Source: Candidatus Onthenecus intestinigallinarum (GTDB taxonomy: Bacteria > Bacillota > Clostridia > Christensenellales > Aristaeellaceae). From it: 57,729 nt of DNA. The stretch covers positions 1 through 57,729 of the forward strand of contig DVFJ01000020.1 in NCBI GenBank assembly GCA_018713325.1, written 5' to 3'. Under the pieces are notes generated by a model. It was not told the DNA's origin and made no database searches. It was given only the letters and a program-made list of their open reading frames with translations. Below, in pieces: positions 33,420-42,151 of the stretch. Every line of letters starts with the position of its first letter. Position 1 is the stretch's first letter. Both the position numbers and the translations under genes were made by a program.

Positions 33420-35252
33420 ATGTGTGGAATCGTCGGAACCGTCGGACAGGCCGACGCGACGCCGATCCTGCTGGAGGGACTGTCGCGGCTGGAATACCGC
33501 GGCTATGACTCGGCGGGCGTCGCGGTGGTGCAGGACGGCAAGCTCTGCGTCGAAAAGGCGAAGGGCCGGCTCAAGAACCTCTGCGACCGGCTGGAGCAGC
33601 GTCCGCTGCACGGCACGCTCGGCATCGGGCATACGCGCTGGGCGACCCACGGCGAGCCCTCGGACATCAACTCGCATCCGCATACGGACGTCAAGGGCGA
33701 AATCGCCGTGGTGCACAACGGCATCATCGAGAACTACGCGCAGCTCAAGCGCTTCCTGGAAAAGGAGGGCTGCACGTTCGTCTCGGCGACGGACACGGAG
33801 GTCGTCGCGCACCTGATCAACTACTACGACCGGGGCGACATCCGCCGCGCGATCGAGCAGGCGCTGCACCGCCTGGAGGGCTCCTACGCGCTGGGCATCA
33901 TCTGCCAGCGCGAGCCGGACACCCTGTACTGCGTGCGCAAGGACAGCCCGCTCGTCGTGGGCCTGGGCGACGGGCAGCAGTACATCGCCTCGGACATTCC
34001 GGCGATCCTTCCCTATACGCGCGACGTCTACTTCCTGCAGGACCGTGAAATCGCCGTGATCCGGGCGCAGGGCGTCACCGTCTATGACGCCTATGGGCGC
34101 GCGCGCACGGACATGCAGCCCTTCCACGTGGACTGGGACGTCGCCGCCGCCGAAAAGGGCGGCTACCCGCACTTCATGCTCAAGGAGATCATGGAGGAAC
34201 CCCGCGCGCTGATGGAGACGCTGCGCTCGCACGTGAACCTGGAGCGTCTGGAGATCGTGCAGGAGGGCATGCCCACCGCCGAGGAGGCCCGCGCGCTGCA
34301 GCGCGTATACATCGTCGCCTGCGGCACGGCCTACCACGCGGGCGTCGTGGGCAAATACGCCATCGAACAGCTGACGGGCCTGTCCGTGACGGTGGACATC
34401 GCCAGCGAGTACCGCTACCGCCCGCAGAAGCTGCGAAAGGACGACCTGTTCCTCGTCATCAGCCAGTCGGGCGAGACGGCCGACACCCTCGCGGCGCTGC
34501 GCGAGGCCAGGCGGCAGGGCGCGAAGGTCGCGGCCATCACGAACGTCGTGGGCTCGTCCGTGGCGCGCGAGGCCGACCGCGTGCTCTACACCTGGGCCGG
34601 ACCGGAGATCGCCGTCGCCTCGACGAAGGCCTACATCACCCAGCTGCTGCTGCTCGTGCTGCTGGGCGTCGACCTGGCCGTGAAGCGCGGCGAGATGGAC
34701 GGGGCGCAGGCCAGGGATCTGCTGCGCGAGATGCAGGCGCTGCCTGAGAAGGCGCAGAAGACCGTCGAGACGCACGAGCGCATGCAGCGCTTTGCCGCGC
34801 GCCACTTCGACGTGCGCCACATCTTCTACATCGGCCGCGGCATGGACTGGGCGCTGGCGATGGAGGCCTCGCTCAAGCTCAAGGAGATCAGCTACATCTT
34901 CTCCGAGGCCTATGCGGCCGGCGAGCTCAAGCATGGCACGATCGCGCTCATCGAGCCGGGCACGCTGGTCGTCGCGCTGCTGACGCAGAGCGCCCTGCTG
35001 GACAAGACGCGCTCCAACATCAAGGAGGTGCGCGCGCGCGGCGCGAGCGTGCTGTGCGTGCAGCGGGAGAGCGCCGGTAAGGCCGACGCGGACGTCGCCG
35101 ACAAGACCTGGCTGATCCCCGACGCGCCGGATCTGCTCATGCCCATCCTTGCCGTCATCCCCATGCAGCTGCTGGCCTATTACATGGCCGTGAGCAAGGG
35201 ATGCGACGTCGACAAGCCGCGCAACCTGGCCAAGTCCGTCACCGTAGAGTGA
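33420..35252 (+). CDS. glmS: glucosamine-6-phosphate synthase
   Basis: The product is 610 residues, standard length. The start follows CGGAGGA by 8 nt, and Cys2 (MCGIVG) is the glutaminase nucleophile. The glutaminase domain (about 1-220) contains GIGHTRWATHG and VVHNGIIENY. Two SIS domains follow, with VACGTAYHAG, SQSGETADT and GRGMDWALAMEASLKLKE, and the C-terminus is NLAKSVTVE. It makes glucosamine-6-phosphate from fructose-6-phosphate and glutamine for wall synthesis. It is monocistronic with a strong terminator. Confidence 0.97.
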   Translation: MCGIVGTVGQADATPILLEGLSRLEYRGYDSAGVAVVQDGKLCVEKAKGRLKNLCDRLEQRPLHGTLGIGHTRWATHGEPSDINSHPHTDVKGEIAVVHNGIIENYAQLKRFLEKEGCTFVSATDTEVVAHLINYYDRGDIRRAIEQALHRLEGSYALGIICQREPDTLYCVRKDSPLVVGLGDGQQYIASDIPAILPYTRDVYFLQDREIAVIRAQGVTVYDAYGRARTDMQPFHVDWDVAAAEKGGYPHFMLKEIMEEPRALMETLRSHVNLERLEIVQEGMPTAEEARALQRVYIVACGTAYHAGVVGKYAIEQLTGLSVTVDIASEYRYRPQKLRKDDLFLVISQSGETADTLAALREARRQGAKVAAITNVVGSSVAREADRVLYTWAGPEIAVASTKAYITQLLLLVLLGVDLAVKRGEMDGAQARDLLREMQALPEKAQKTVETHERMQRFAARHFDVRHIFYIGRGMDWALAMEASLKLKEISYIFSEAYAAGELKHGTIALIEPGTLVVALLTQSALLDKTRSNIKEVRARGASVLCVQRESAGKADADVADKTWLIPDAPDLLMPILAVIPMQLLAYYMAVSKGCDVDKPRNLAKSVTVE

Positions 35253-35258
35253 CGAAGA

Positions 35259-35289
35259 CGCCCTGCCGCTCCATGCGGCGGGGCGTTTT
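35259..35289 (+). terminator. glmS terminator
   Basis: An 11-bp stem with one G-U pair (CGCCCTGCCGC with GCGGCGGGGCG) and a 5-nt loop is followed by TTTT. Confidence 0.88.
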
Positions 35290-35294
35290 GTCTG

Positions 35295-35323
35295 TCATGA
35301 TCCCCGCCTGTCCGCGATATAAT
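35295..35323 (+). promoter_or_regulatory. candidate SigE-type promoter for yaaL-bofA
   Basis: TCATGAT (35295-35301) and GATATAAT (35316-35323) are 14 nt apart, near the SigE pattern (KMATATT, 14, CATACAHT; 5/7 and 6/8 matches). A SigA reading has TATAAT at 35318-35323 but no good -35. Confidence 0.4.
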
Positions 35324-35350
35324 GCCGCAAAGGGAAAGGGGCGTGGGATC

Positions 35351-35602
35351 ATGTGGGACCGGCTGCGAGGGCTGGGCGGGCGTCCGATGGACGAACGCCA
35401 GGCGCTGTGGGATCGCGTGCTGCGTGCGCAGGAGGATGAGCGCGGCGCGCTGGAGGCCATGAACTGGACGAGCGACCGCGAGGCGCTGGAGATGCTGGCG
35501 GTGGAGGCGGAGGCCGCCAGGCGCAGGCACGCCTATGCGCTGCGGCTGCTGCGCGAGGTCGCCGCCGCCTCGGCGGCGCGCGGGGCGGAGGGCGTGCGAT
35601 GA
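35351..35602 (+). CDS. yaaL: DUF2508 (YaaL-like) small protein
   Basis: The product is 83 residues, mostly helical and highly charged, with alternating Glu/Arg-rich segments (for example REALEMLAVEAEAARRR). I assign YaaL/DUF2508 mainly because it directly precedes bofA with a 4-nt overlap, as in recR-yaaL-bofA of Bacillus; recR is not here. The ribosome site is weak (GGGGCGTGGG). The function is unknown. Confidence 0.68.
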   Translation: MWDRLRGLGGRPMDERQALWDRVLRAQEDERGALEAMNWTSDREALEMLAVEAEAARRRHAYALRLLREVAAASAARGAEGVR

Positions 35603-35844
35603 GCGTTTCAATGGTCTGGACGGTCACATTTGGCGGTGCGTTGCTGGCGATCTTCTGCGCCGGGCGCCTGCTCGTGGGCGCGCGGGGCTGGAGGCGGCTC
35701 GTCTACGCTCTCGCAGGCGTGGCGGCGCTGCTGCTGCTGCGCGCGGCGGGCCTGCCCGTGGGCGTCAATCCGGTCACGCTCGCGGCCAGCGCGCTGCTGG
35801 GCGCGCCCGGCGCGGCCCTGAGCGCCGCACTGAGCTTTTTGTAA
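35599..35844 (+). CDS. bofA: BofA-type pro-SigmaK processing inhibitor
   Basis: The product is 81 residues with two or three hydrophobic helices. The C-terminal half matches BofA: GLPVGVNPVTLAASALLG then APGAALSAAL, with the conserved Asn-Pro and LGxPG-like turn. BofA holds the SpoIVFB protease inactive in the outer forespore membrane until SigG signals. It overlaps the upstream gene by ATGA, so translation is coupled. Confidence 0.85.
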   Translation: MSVSMVWTVTFGGALLAIFCAGRLLVGARGWRRLVYALAGVAALLLLRAAGLPVGVNPVTLAASALLGAPGAALSAALSFL

Positions 35845-35863
35845 AATTTGTAGGATTTGCCGC

Positions 35864-35892
35864 TTGTCCCCATTCGGACTCCATGCTATACT
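35864..35892 (+). promoter_or_regulatory. promoter for cggR
   Basis: TTGTCC (35864-35869) and TATACT (35887-35892) are 17 nt apart. The probable CggR operator starts 6 nt after the -10. Confidence 0.7.
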
Positions 35893-35897
35893 ACGAC

Positions 35898-35930
35898 TGG
35901 GACAAAAATGGACATGCGGGACGGATTGTG
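35898..35930 (+). promoter_or_regulatory. probable CggR operator
   Basis: Two direct GGGAC units (35899-35903 and 35918-35922) are 19 nt apart, each followed after 5-6 nt by a TGGAC or TGTGAC half. This resembles the CggR operator of Bacillus, where GGGAC units recur about 20 nt apart. Position over the start site predicts that CggR represses its own transcription. Confidence 0.6.
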
Positions 35931-35956
35931 ACCGCAGGAAGACAGGCGGTGACGGC

Positions 35957-36985
35957 ATGGAGCCGGAAATGATGGAGGCGCTTTCGCGCCTGGCGCCGGA
36001 CCTGTGGCAGCAGATCGGCACGCGCTCGCTGGTGCTTGAGCGCATCGGCGCATTGCAGCCGATCGGACGGCGCGCGCTGGCGGGACGGTTGAACCTGCCC
36101 GAGCGCGAGGTGCGCGCGCAGGCGTCGGCGCTGCGCGAGGCGGGCTTTGTGGAGTTGGACGCGGCGGGGATGACGCTGACGCAGGCGGCACAGGAGGTAC
36201 TGCCGGTGGCGCGGGAGATCAGCCACGGCATCCGGGCGCTGTCGATGCTGGAGGCGTCGCTGTCGCGCCTGTTGGGCGTGCCGCGCGTGGTGATCACGCC
36301 GGGCGATGCGGACGAGGACGCGTTTGTCACTACGGAGGTGGGCATCGCGGCCGCGCAGCGGCTGCGCGGGCTGCTGCGGGACGGTTCGATCCTGGCGGTG
36401 ACCGGCGGCACGACGATCGCGCAGGTGGCGCGCAACCTGCCGGTGTGCGCGCCGATGGACGTGCTGGTGGTGCCCGCGCGCGGCGGCAACGGACGGGCCG
36501 TGGAGACGCAGGCGGGCACGCTGGCCGCGCTGATCGCCCAGCGGCTGGGCGGACACAACCGGCTGCTGCACATCCCCGACCGGGTGGACGGCGACGCGCT
36601 GCAGGCCGTGCTGGCGCTGCCGGAGGTGCGCGAGGTGCTGGAGCTGATCGACCGGGCGGACGTGCTGCTGCACGGCGTGGGCCGGGCCGACGACCTGGCG
36701 CATCATCGCCGCCTGACGCAGGCGGAGGCCGAGGAGATGTTTGCGCGCGGCGGCGTCGCCGAGGCATACGGCTACTTCTTCGACGCGCAGGGGCGAATCG
36801 TCTATGCGGGCGCAAACATCGGCGTCAGCCGGGAGTCGCTGGCGCGCATCCGCACGATGGTCGCCGTGGCGGCGGGGTCCAGCAAGGCGGAGGCGATCAT
36901 CGCCGTGCTGCGCGGGCACCGGCACGAGCTGCTCGTCACCGACGAGGGCGCGGCGCGACAGATGCTGGCGCTGCTCAAGGAATGA
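35957..36985 (+). CDS. cggR: central glycolytic genes regulator CggR
   Basis: The product is 342 residues (SorC family). The ATG at 35957 is preceded by AGGCGGTGA; the longer open frame runs through the promoter. An N-terminal winged helix (about 10-75, with LVLERIGALQPIGRRALAG) joins a sugar-binding domain containing VTGGTTIAQVA, VPARGGNG, LLHGVGRADD and VAAGSSKAEAI. CggR represses lower glycolysis genes and is relieved by fructose-1,6-bisphosphate. pgk-tpiA-gpmI follow, though gap is missing between cggR and pgk. Confidence 0.93.
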   Translation: MEPEMMEALSRLAPDLWQQIGTRSLVLERIGALQPIGRRALAGRLNLPEREVRAQASALREAGFVELDAAGMTLTQAAQEVLPVAREISHGIRALSMLEASLSRLLGVPRVVITPGDADEDAFVTTEVGIAAAQRLRGLLRDGSILAVTGGTTIAQVARNLPVCAPMDVLVVPARGGNGRAVETQAGTLAALIAQRLGGHNRLLHIPDRVDGDALQAVLALPEVREVLELIDRADVLLHGVGRADDLAHHRRLTQAEAEEMFARGGVAEAYGYFFDAQGRIVYAGANIGVSRESLARIRTMVAVAAGSSKAEAIIAVLRGHRHELLVTDEGAARQMLALLKE

Positions 36986-37031
36986 AGGCCGGGATTGACA
37001 AAATTTTAACTGCGTCGCGGCAGGTAGGGTC

Positions 37032-37060
37032 TCGACAAGCAAGCGCCTACGTGTTAAAAT
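37032..37060 (+). promoter_or_regulatory. promoter for pgk-tpiA-gpmI
   Basis: TCGACA (37032-37037) and TAAAAT (37055-37060) are 17 nt apart. A TTGACA at 36995-37000 has no fitting -10. The glycolytic genes can therefore be expressed apart from cggR. Confidence 0.55.
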
Positions 37061-37155
37061 GAGAAGAGACTGGGCCCCCCTTTCTGGCGCGGTGGCCTGT
37101 GGACAAGCTTGCCGTGCATCCGGTGGCGCGGCATGAAAAATGGAGGAGTGTTATC

Positions 37156-38343
37156 ATGGCCAAGAAGACGATCGAAGACATTCAAGTTTCCGGCAAGAAA
37201 GTGCTCGTCCGCTGTGACTTCAACGTTCCGCTGGACGCGAACAAGAACATCACGGATGAAAACCGCATCCGGGGCGCGCTGCCGACGATCCAGTACCTGA
37301 TCGATCACGGCGCGAAGGTCATCCTCTGCTCCCACCTGGGCCGCCCGAAGGGCGAGTTCAACATGAAGTACTCCCTCGCCCCCGTCGCCGCGCGCCTGAC
37401 CCAGCTGCTGGGCAAGGAGGTCAAGCTGGCCAAGGACGTCGTGGGCGAGGATGCGCAGCGCCTGGCCGCCGGCCTGCAGGACGGCGACGTGATGTTGCTG
37501 GAGAACGTCCGCTTCCACAAGGAAGAGGAGAAGAACGATCCGGAGTTCGCCAAGAAGCTGGCCGCGCTGGCTGAGGTGTACGTCAACGATGCGTTTGGCA
37601 CCGCGCACCGCGCGCATGCCTCCACCGAGGGCGTCGCGCACCTGCTGCATCCGGCGGTTGCGGGCTACCTGATCGGCAAGGAGCTGTCCATCATGGGCAA
37701 GGCGCTGGAGAACCCGGACCGCCCGTTCGTGGCCATCCTGGGCGGCGCGAAGGTCTCCGACAAGATCGGCGTCATCAACAACCTGCTGGATAAGGTCGAC
37801 ACGCTGATCATCGGCGGCGGCATGAGCTACACCTTCCAGAAGGCGCTGGGCGGCCATATCGGCAAGTCCCTGCTGGAGGAGGACAAGGTGGAGCTGGCCA
37901 AGGAGCTGATGGCCAAGGCCAAGGCCAAGGGCGTCAAGCTGCTGCTGCCGGTCGACAACGAAGCCGGCGACTCCTTCTCCAATGACGCCATGCGCATCAC
38001 CGTGCACTCCAAGGAGATCCCCGACGGGTTTGAGGGCATGGACATCGGCCCCAACACGCAGGTGATCTTCGCCAACGAGGTCGTCAACGCGGGCACCGTC
38101 GTGTGGAACGGCCCGATGGGCGTGTTCGAGTTTGAGAACTTCGCCACCGGCACGCGCGCCATCGCCAAGGCGATGGCCCAGTGCAAGGGCGTGACGATCA
38201 TCGGCGGCGGCGACAGCGCGGCGGCCGTGGAGCAGATGGGCTTTGCCGACAAGGTGACCCACGTGTCCACCGGCGGCGGCGCGAGCCTCGAGTTCCTCGA
38301 GGGCAAGACGCTTCCGGGCGTCGCGGCGCTGGACGACAAATAA
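37156..38343 (+). CDS. pgk: phosphoglycerate kinase
   Basis: The product is 395 residues. GGAGGAG lies 7 nt before the ATG at 37156. Typical motifs: [58 protein letters not shown] and [13 protein letters not shown]. It transfers phosphate from 1,3-bisphosphoglycerate to ADP. It is first of three glycolytic genes with a common direction. Confidence 0.98.
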   Translation: MAKKTIEDIQVSGKKVLVRCDFNVPLDANKNITDENRIRGALPTIQYLIDHGAKVILCSHLGRPKGEFNMKYSLAPVAARLTQLLGKEVKLAKDVVGEDAQRLAAGLQDGDVMLLENVRFHKEEEKNDPEFAKKLAALAEVYVNDAFGTAHRAHASTEGVAHLLHPAVAGYLIGKELSIMGKALENPDRPFVAILGGAKVSDKIGVINNLLDKVDTLIIGGGMSYTFQKALGGHIGKSLLEEDKVELAKELMAKAKAKGVKLLLPVDNEAGDSFSNDAMRITVHSKEIPDGFEGMDIGPNTQVIFANEVVNAGTVVWNGPMGVFEFENFATGTRAIAKAMAQCKGVTIIGGGDSAAAVEQMGFADKVTHVSTGGGASLEFLEGKTLPGVAALDDK

Positions 38344-38357
38344 GACATCCCTGCATT

Positions 38358-38389
38358 CCCCGGACGGCGCGCCGCGCCGTTCGGGGTTT
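38358..38389 (+). other. hairpin between pgk and tpiA
   Basis: A 13-bp stem with one G-U pair (CCCCGGACGGCGC with GCGCCGTTCGGGG) has only three T after it. It may be an attenuator or a processing hairpin that sets the ratio of pgk to tpiA mRNA. Confidence 0.55.
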
Positions 38390-38457
38390 GGCATGAAAAA
38401 GCGGCAGACGCCTGCCGCAGACGCGCACAAGCGCAAAAGACAGAAAGGAAGATCACC

Positions 38458-39204
38458 ATGCGCAAACCGATCATCGCCGGCAACTGGAAGATGAACAAGA
38501 CCCCCTCCGAGGCCAGGCAGCTCGTGCAGGAGCTCGCGCCGCTGGTCGCCGACGCCCAGTGCGACGTCGTCGTGTGCACCCCGGCGGTGGACTTCGCAGC
38601 CGTCAGCGAGGCCATCCGCGGCACGAACATCAAGCTCGGCGCGCAGAACGTCCACTGGAAGGAGTCCGGCGCGTACACCGGCGAGCTGTCCGCCGCCATG
38701 CTCAAGGAGGCGGGCTGCGAGTACGTCGTCATCGGCCACTCCGAGCGCCGCCAGTACTTCGGCGAGACGGACGAGACCGTCAACCTGCGCACGCGCGCGG
38801 CCGTGGCCGCGGGCCTGACGCCCATCATCTGTGTGGGCGAGAAGCGCGAGCAGCGCGAGGCCGGCTACACCGACACGCTCGTCGCCTACCAGACGCTGAC
38901 CGCGCTCACGGGCCTCACCGCCGAGCAGGTGGCCAAGGTCGTCATCGCCTACGAGCCCGTGTGGGCCATCGGCACCGGCCTGACCGCCACCGACGAGCAG
39001 GCCAACGAGACCATCGGCGTCATTCGCGAGGCGGTCCGCAGCGCCTACGGCGATGCGGCGGACGAAGTGCGCATCCAGTACGGCGGCAGCATGAACCCCA
39101 AGAATGCGCACGGACTGATGCTCCAGCCGCAGATCGACGGCGGCCTCATCGGCGGCGCGTCGCTGAAGGCGGAGGACTTCTCCAAGGTCGTACATTTCGA
39201 GTAA
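38458..39204 (+). CDS. tpiA: triosephosphate isomerase
   Basis: The product is 248 residues. AAAGGAAG lies upstream. Catalytic residues are in place: Lys11 in AGNWKMNK, His in VIGHSERR and Glu in [11 protein letters not shown]. It interconverts dihydroxyacetone phosphate and glyceraldehyde-3-phosphate. It lies 17 nt before gpmI, so the two are cotranscribed. Confidence 0.98.
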   Translation: MRKPIIAGNWKMNKTPSEARQLVQELAPLVADAQCDVVVCTPAVDFAAVSEAIRGTNIKLGAQNVHWKESGAYTGELSAAMLKEAGCEYVVIGHSERRQYFGETDETVNLRTRAAVAAGLTPIICVGEKREQREAGYTDTLVAYQTLTALTGLTAEQVAKVVIAYEPVWAIGTGLTATDEQANETIGVIREAVRSAYGDAADEVRIQYGGSMNPKNAHGLMLQPQIDGGLIGGASLKAEDFSKVVHFE

Positions 39205-39221
39205 TACAGGAGGCTGCACCC

Positions 39222-40766
39222 ATGGCAAAACCCATTTCCGCCCTGATCATCATGGACGGCTTCGGCATCAACCCCGACCCCACGTACAACGCGATCACCA
39301 AGGCCGGCACGCCCGTGCTGGATGCGCTCAGCGCCAAGTATCCGCACACCCAGATCGGCGCGAGCGGTATGAACGTCGGCCTGCCCGACGGCCAGATGGG
39401 CAACAGCGAGGTCGGCCACCTGAACATCGGCGCGGGCCGCATCGTCTACCAGGAGCTCACGCGCATCACCAAGGACATCCAGGACGGCGAGTTCTTCCAA
39501 AAGCCCGAGTTGGTCAAGGCCATGGAGAACGCCAAGCAGCCGGGCCGGGCGCTGCACCTGCTGGGCCTCGTGTCCGACGGCGGCGTGCACAGCCACAACA
39601 CGCACCTGTACGCGCTGCTGGAGATGGCCAAGCGCTTTGACGTGCCGAACGTGTACGTGCACTGCTTCCTGGATGGCCGCGACGTGCCGCCGTCCTCCGG
39701 CATCGACTACGTGCGCGAGCTGGAGGCCGAGTGCGAAAGGATTGGCGCGGGCAAGATCGCGACCGTGATGGGCCGCTTCTATGCGATGGATCGCGACAAC
39801 ATCTGGGATCGCGTGCAGCGCGCCTATGAGGCGATGGTCTGTGGCGAGGGGCTGACCGCGCAGAGCGGCCACGAGGCCGTGGAGCAGTCCTATGCCAAGG
39901 GCGAGACGGACGAGTTCGTGCAGCCGACGGTCGTGCTCGAGGGCGGCAAGCCCGTGGGCATGATCGGCGAGGGCGATTCGGTCGTGTGCTTCAACTTCCG
40001 TCCCGACCGCGCGCGCCAGATCACCCGCGCATTCATCATGCCCGACTTTGCGGGCTTTGCGCGCAAGGGCGGCTACAAGCCCGTGTACTACGTCTCCATG
40101 ACGCAGTACGACGAGACGTTCACCAACATCGCGGTCGTCAACAAGCCGGTCCATCTGACCAACACGCTGGGCGAATACCTGTCCACCCTGGGCCTTAAGC
40201 AGCTGCGCATCGCCGAGACGCAGAAGTACGCGCACGTGACGTTCTTCTTCAACGGCGGCGTGGAGGAGCCCAACCCCGGCGAGGACCGCGTGCTGATCGA
40301 CAGCCCGAAGATCGCCACGTTCGATATGAAGCCGGAGATGAGCGCCATCGAGGTGACCGACAAGGCCGTCGAGCTCATCGGCGAGGGCAAGTATGACGTG
40401 ATGATCCTCAACTTCGCCAACTGCGACATGGTCGGCCATACCGGCGTCATGGATGCGGCGATCCAGGCTGTGCGCACGGTGGATACGTGCGTGGGCCGCA
40501 TCGTCGAGGCGGTGCAGGCCACCGGCGGGCGGGCGATCATCACGGCGGATCACGGCAATGCGGACCAGATGGTCGATCCGCAGACGGGCGAGCCCTTCAC
40601 CGCGCATACGACCAACCCGGTGCCGGTGATCGTTGTGGACGACGCGCTCGTGGGCCGCAAGCTGCGCGAGGGCGGCCGCCTGGCCGACCTGGCCCCGACG
40701 CTGCTGGACATGATGCACCTGCAAAAGCCCGCCGAGATGACCGGCGAGAGCCTGATCCTGGCGTAA
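39222..40766 (+). CDS. gpmI: cofactor-independent phosphoglycerate mutase
   Basis: The product is 514 residues. AGGAGG precedes the ATG at 39222. It has an alkaline phosphatase-like fold with two Mn sites: IIMDGFG, catalytic Ser62 in GQMGNSEVGH, DGRDVPP, GRFYAMDRD, NFRPDRARQ, NCDMVGHTG and ITADHGNADQM. It interconverts 3- and 2-phosphoglycerate. It ends the operon; eno, often next, is absent. Confidence 0.98.
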   Translation: MAKPISALIIMDGFGINPDPTYNAITKAGTPVLDALSAKYPHTQIGASGMNVGLPDGQMGNSEVGHLNIGAGRIVYQELTRITKDIQDGEFFQKPELVKAMENAKQPGRALHLLGLVSDGGVHSHNTHLYALLEMAKRFDVPNVYVHCFLDGRDVPPSSGIDYVRELEAECERIGAGKIATVMGRFYAMDRDNIWDRVQRAYEAMVCGEGLTAQSGHEAVEQSYAKGETDEFVQPTVVLEGGKPVGMIGEGDSVVCFNFRPDRARQITRAFIMPDFAGFARKGGYKPVYYVSMTQYDETFTNIAVVNKPVHLTNTLGEYLSTLGLKQLRIAETQKYAHVTFFFNGGVEEPNPGEDRVLIDSPKIATFDMKPEMSAIEVTDKAVELIGEGKYDVMILNFANCDMVGHTGVMDAAIQAVRTVDTCVGRIVEAVQATGGRAIITADHGNADQMVDPQTGEPFTAHTTNPVPVIVVDDALVGRKLREGGRLADLAPTLLDMMHLQKPAEMTGESLILA

Positions 40767-40773
40767 TCCCACG

Positions 40774-40809
40774 TTTTGCCCCCGCATGCCCATGGATGCG
40801 GGGGCAAAA
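40774..40809. terminator. terminator after gpmI
   Basis: A perfect 14-bp stem (TTTTGCCCCCGCAT with ATGCGGGGGCAAAA) has an 8-nt loop. Its T tract is on the 5' arm, so it may work better on the minus strand; on + it still makes a very stable block. Confidence 0.7.
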
Positions 40810-40860
40810 TGCATTTCCACGGCGCTGCGCGCTGTGAATTTCAATGTACACACCAGGAGA

Positions 40861-40889
40861 TTGCATATGCGCCCTGCTCATGCTATAAT
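40861..40889 (+). promoter_or_regulatory. promoter for the Gfo/Idh/MocA gene
   Basis: TTGCAT (40861-40866) and TATAAT (40884-40889) are 17 nt apart. Confidence 0.75.
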
Positions 40890-40957
40890 AGGCCTAGCTG
40901 AATGGACGGGGGGCGGCAGCCCCGGCTTTCCTACTCAAGACAGGGGGCGAATCATCT

Positions 40958-41998
40958 ATGAAGTGGGCACTGATCGGCTATGGCGGCATGGGCGGATGGC
41001 ACGTCCGCCAGGTCAAGACGATGCCGGAATTCGAAATCGCGGGCATCTGGGACATCGATCCCGCGCGTTGCGAGGCGGCGCGGGCTGCCGGCCTGCATGC
41101 CTACGCCTCGCAGGAGGAACTGCTCGCCGATCCGTCGGTGGAGCTGGTCACCATTGCGATCCCCAACGACCAGCACCTGCCGGTGACCTGCGCGTGCCTG
41201 CGCGCGGGCAAGAACGTCATCTGCGAAAAGCCGGTGGCGCTCTCCAGCGACGAGGTGCAGGAGATGATCGACGTCTCCCGCGAGACGGGCAGGATCTTCA
41301 CCGTGCACCAGAACCGCCGCTGGGATGAGGACTACCTGACCGTCAAGCGCATTCTGCAGGAGAACGCACTGGGCAAGGTCTTCCGCATCGAGTCGCGCGT
41401 GCACGGCTCGCGCGGCGTGCCGGGTGACTGGCGCAACACCAAGCGCCAGGGCGGCGGCATGATCCTGGATTGGGGCGTGCACCTGCTGGACCAGATCCTG
41501 CAGCTCGTGGACGAGCCCATCGTCTCCGTGCACTGCGAGGTGCAGCACGTCACCAACGACGAGGTGGACGACGGCTTTATCTGCCAGCTGACGTTCGGCA
41601 GCGGCCTGGTCGCGCATGTGGAGGTCGGCACCAGCCACTTCATCTCCCTGCCGCGCTGGTATGTGCTGGGCGAAAACGGCTCCTGCCAGATCGACGACTT
41701 CGCGCTGCATGGGCGCATCGTCAAGGTGTCCGACTGGGAGAAGCGCGACGCCGTGCCGGTCGTGACCGCCGCGGGCCTGACCAAGACCATGGCCCCGCGC
41801 ACCGAGGACACGATCAAGACCTACCCGCTGCCCGAGGTGAAGTCCGACGTGCGCGACTACTACCGCAACGTCGCCCGCGCGGTTCGCGGCGAGGAAAAGC
41901 AGATCGTCACGCACGCGCAGATCCTGCGCGCCATGAAGCTGATGGAGGCGCTCTTCCGCTCGGCGGAGGACGACTGCGTCGTGCACACGCGCATCTGA
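40958..41998 (+). CDS. Gfo/Idh/MocA family oxidoreductase
   Basis: The product is 346 residues. The N-terminal Rossmann fold is MKWALIGYGGMGGWHV, followed by NVICEKPVAL with the conserved catalytic-site Lys of EKP. The C-terminal half has GGGMILDWGVHLLDQ. Family members oxidise or reduce sugars and inositols with NAD(P). The gene stands alone between terminators with no pathway partners, so the substrate cannot be told. The ribosome site is weak. Confidence 0.88.
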   Translation: MKWALIGYGGMGGWHVRQVKTMPEFEIAGIWDIDPARCEAARAAGLHAYASQEELLADPSVELVTIAIPNDQHLPVTCACLRAGKNVICEKPVALSSDEVQEMIDVSRETGRIFTVHQNRRWDEDYLTVKRILQENALGKVFRIESRVHGSRGVPGDWRNTKRQGGGMILDWGVHLLDQILQLVDEPIVSVHCEVQHVTNDEVDDGFICQLTFGSGLVAHVEVGTSHFISLPRWYVLGENGSCQIDDFALHGRIVKVSDWEKRDAVPVVTAAGLTKTMAPRTEDTIKTYPLPEVKSDVRDYYRNVARAVRGEEKQIVTHAQILRAMKLMEALFRSAEDDCVVHTRI

Positions 41999-42014
41999 AG
42001 CGCATGAAGCCACA

Positions 42015-42057
42015 GGCCGGAACCGGCGCCTGACCGCGCCGGTTCCGGCCTCTTTTT
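42015..42057 (+). terminator. strong terminator after the oxidoreductase
   Basis: A perfect 15-bp stem (GGCCGGAACCGGCGC with its complement) and a 6-nt loop is followed by TCTTTTT. Confidence 0.95.
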
Positions 42058-42096
42058 GCGCCCGGGGAGGCCGTCGCACAGACGGAAAAAATGCCG

Positions 42097-42125
42097 TAGA
42101 CAAAGCGCGCGATTTATGCTATATA
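42097..42125 (+). promoter_or_regulatory. promoter for the MATE exporter
   Basis: TAGACA (42097-42102) and TATATA (42120-42125) are 17 nt apart. Confidence 0.5.
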
Positions 42126-42151
42126 GGGAGGAGAAAAGGAGCGGATTTTTC

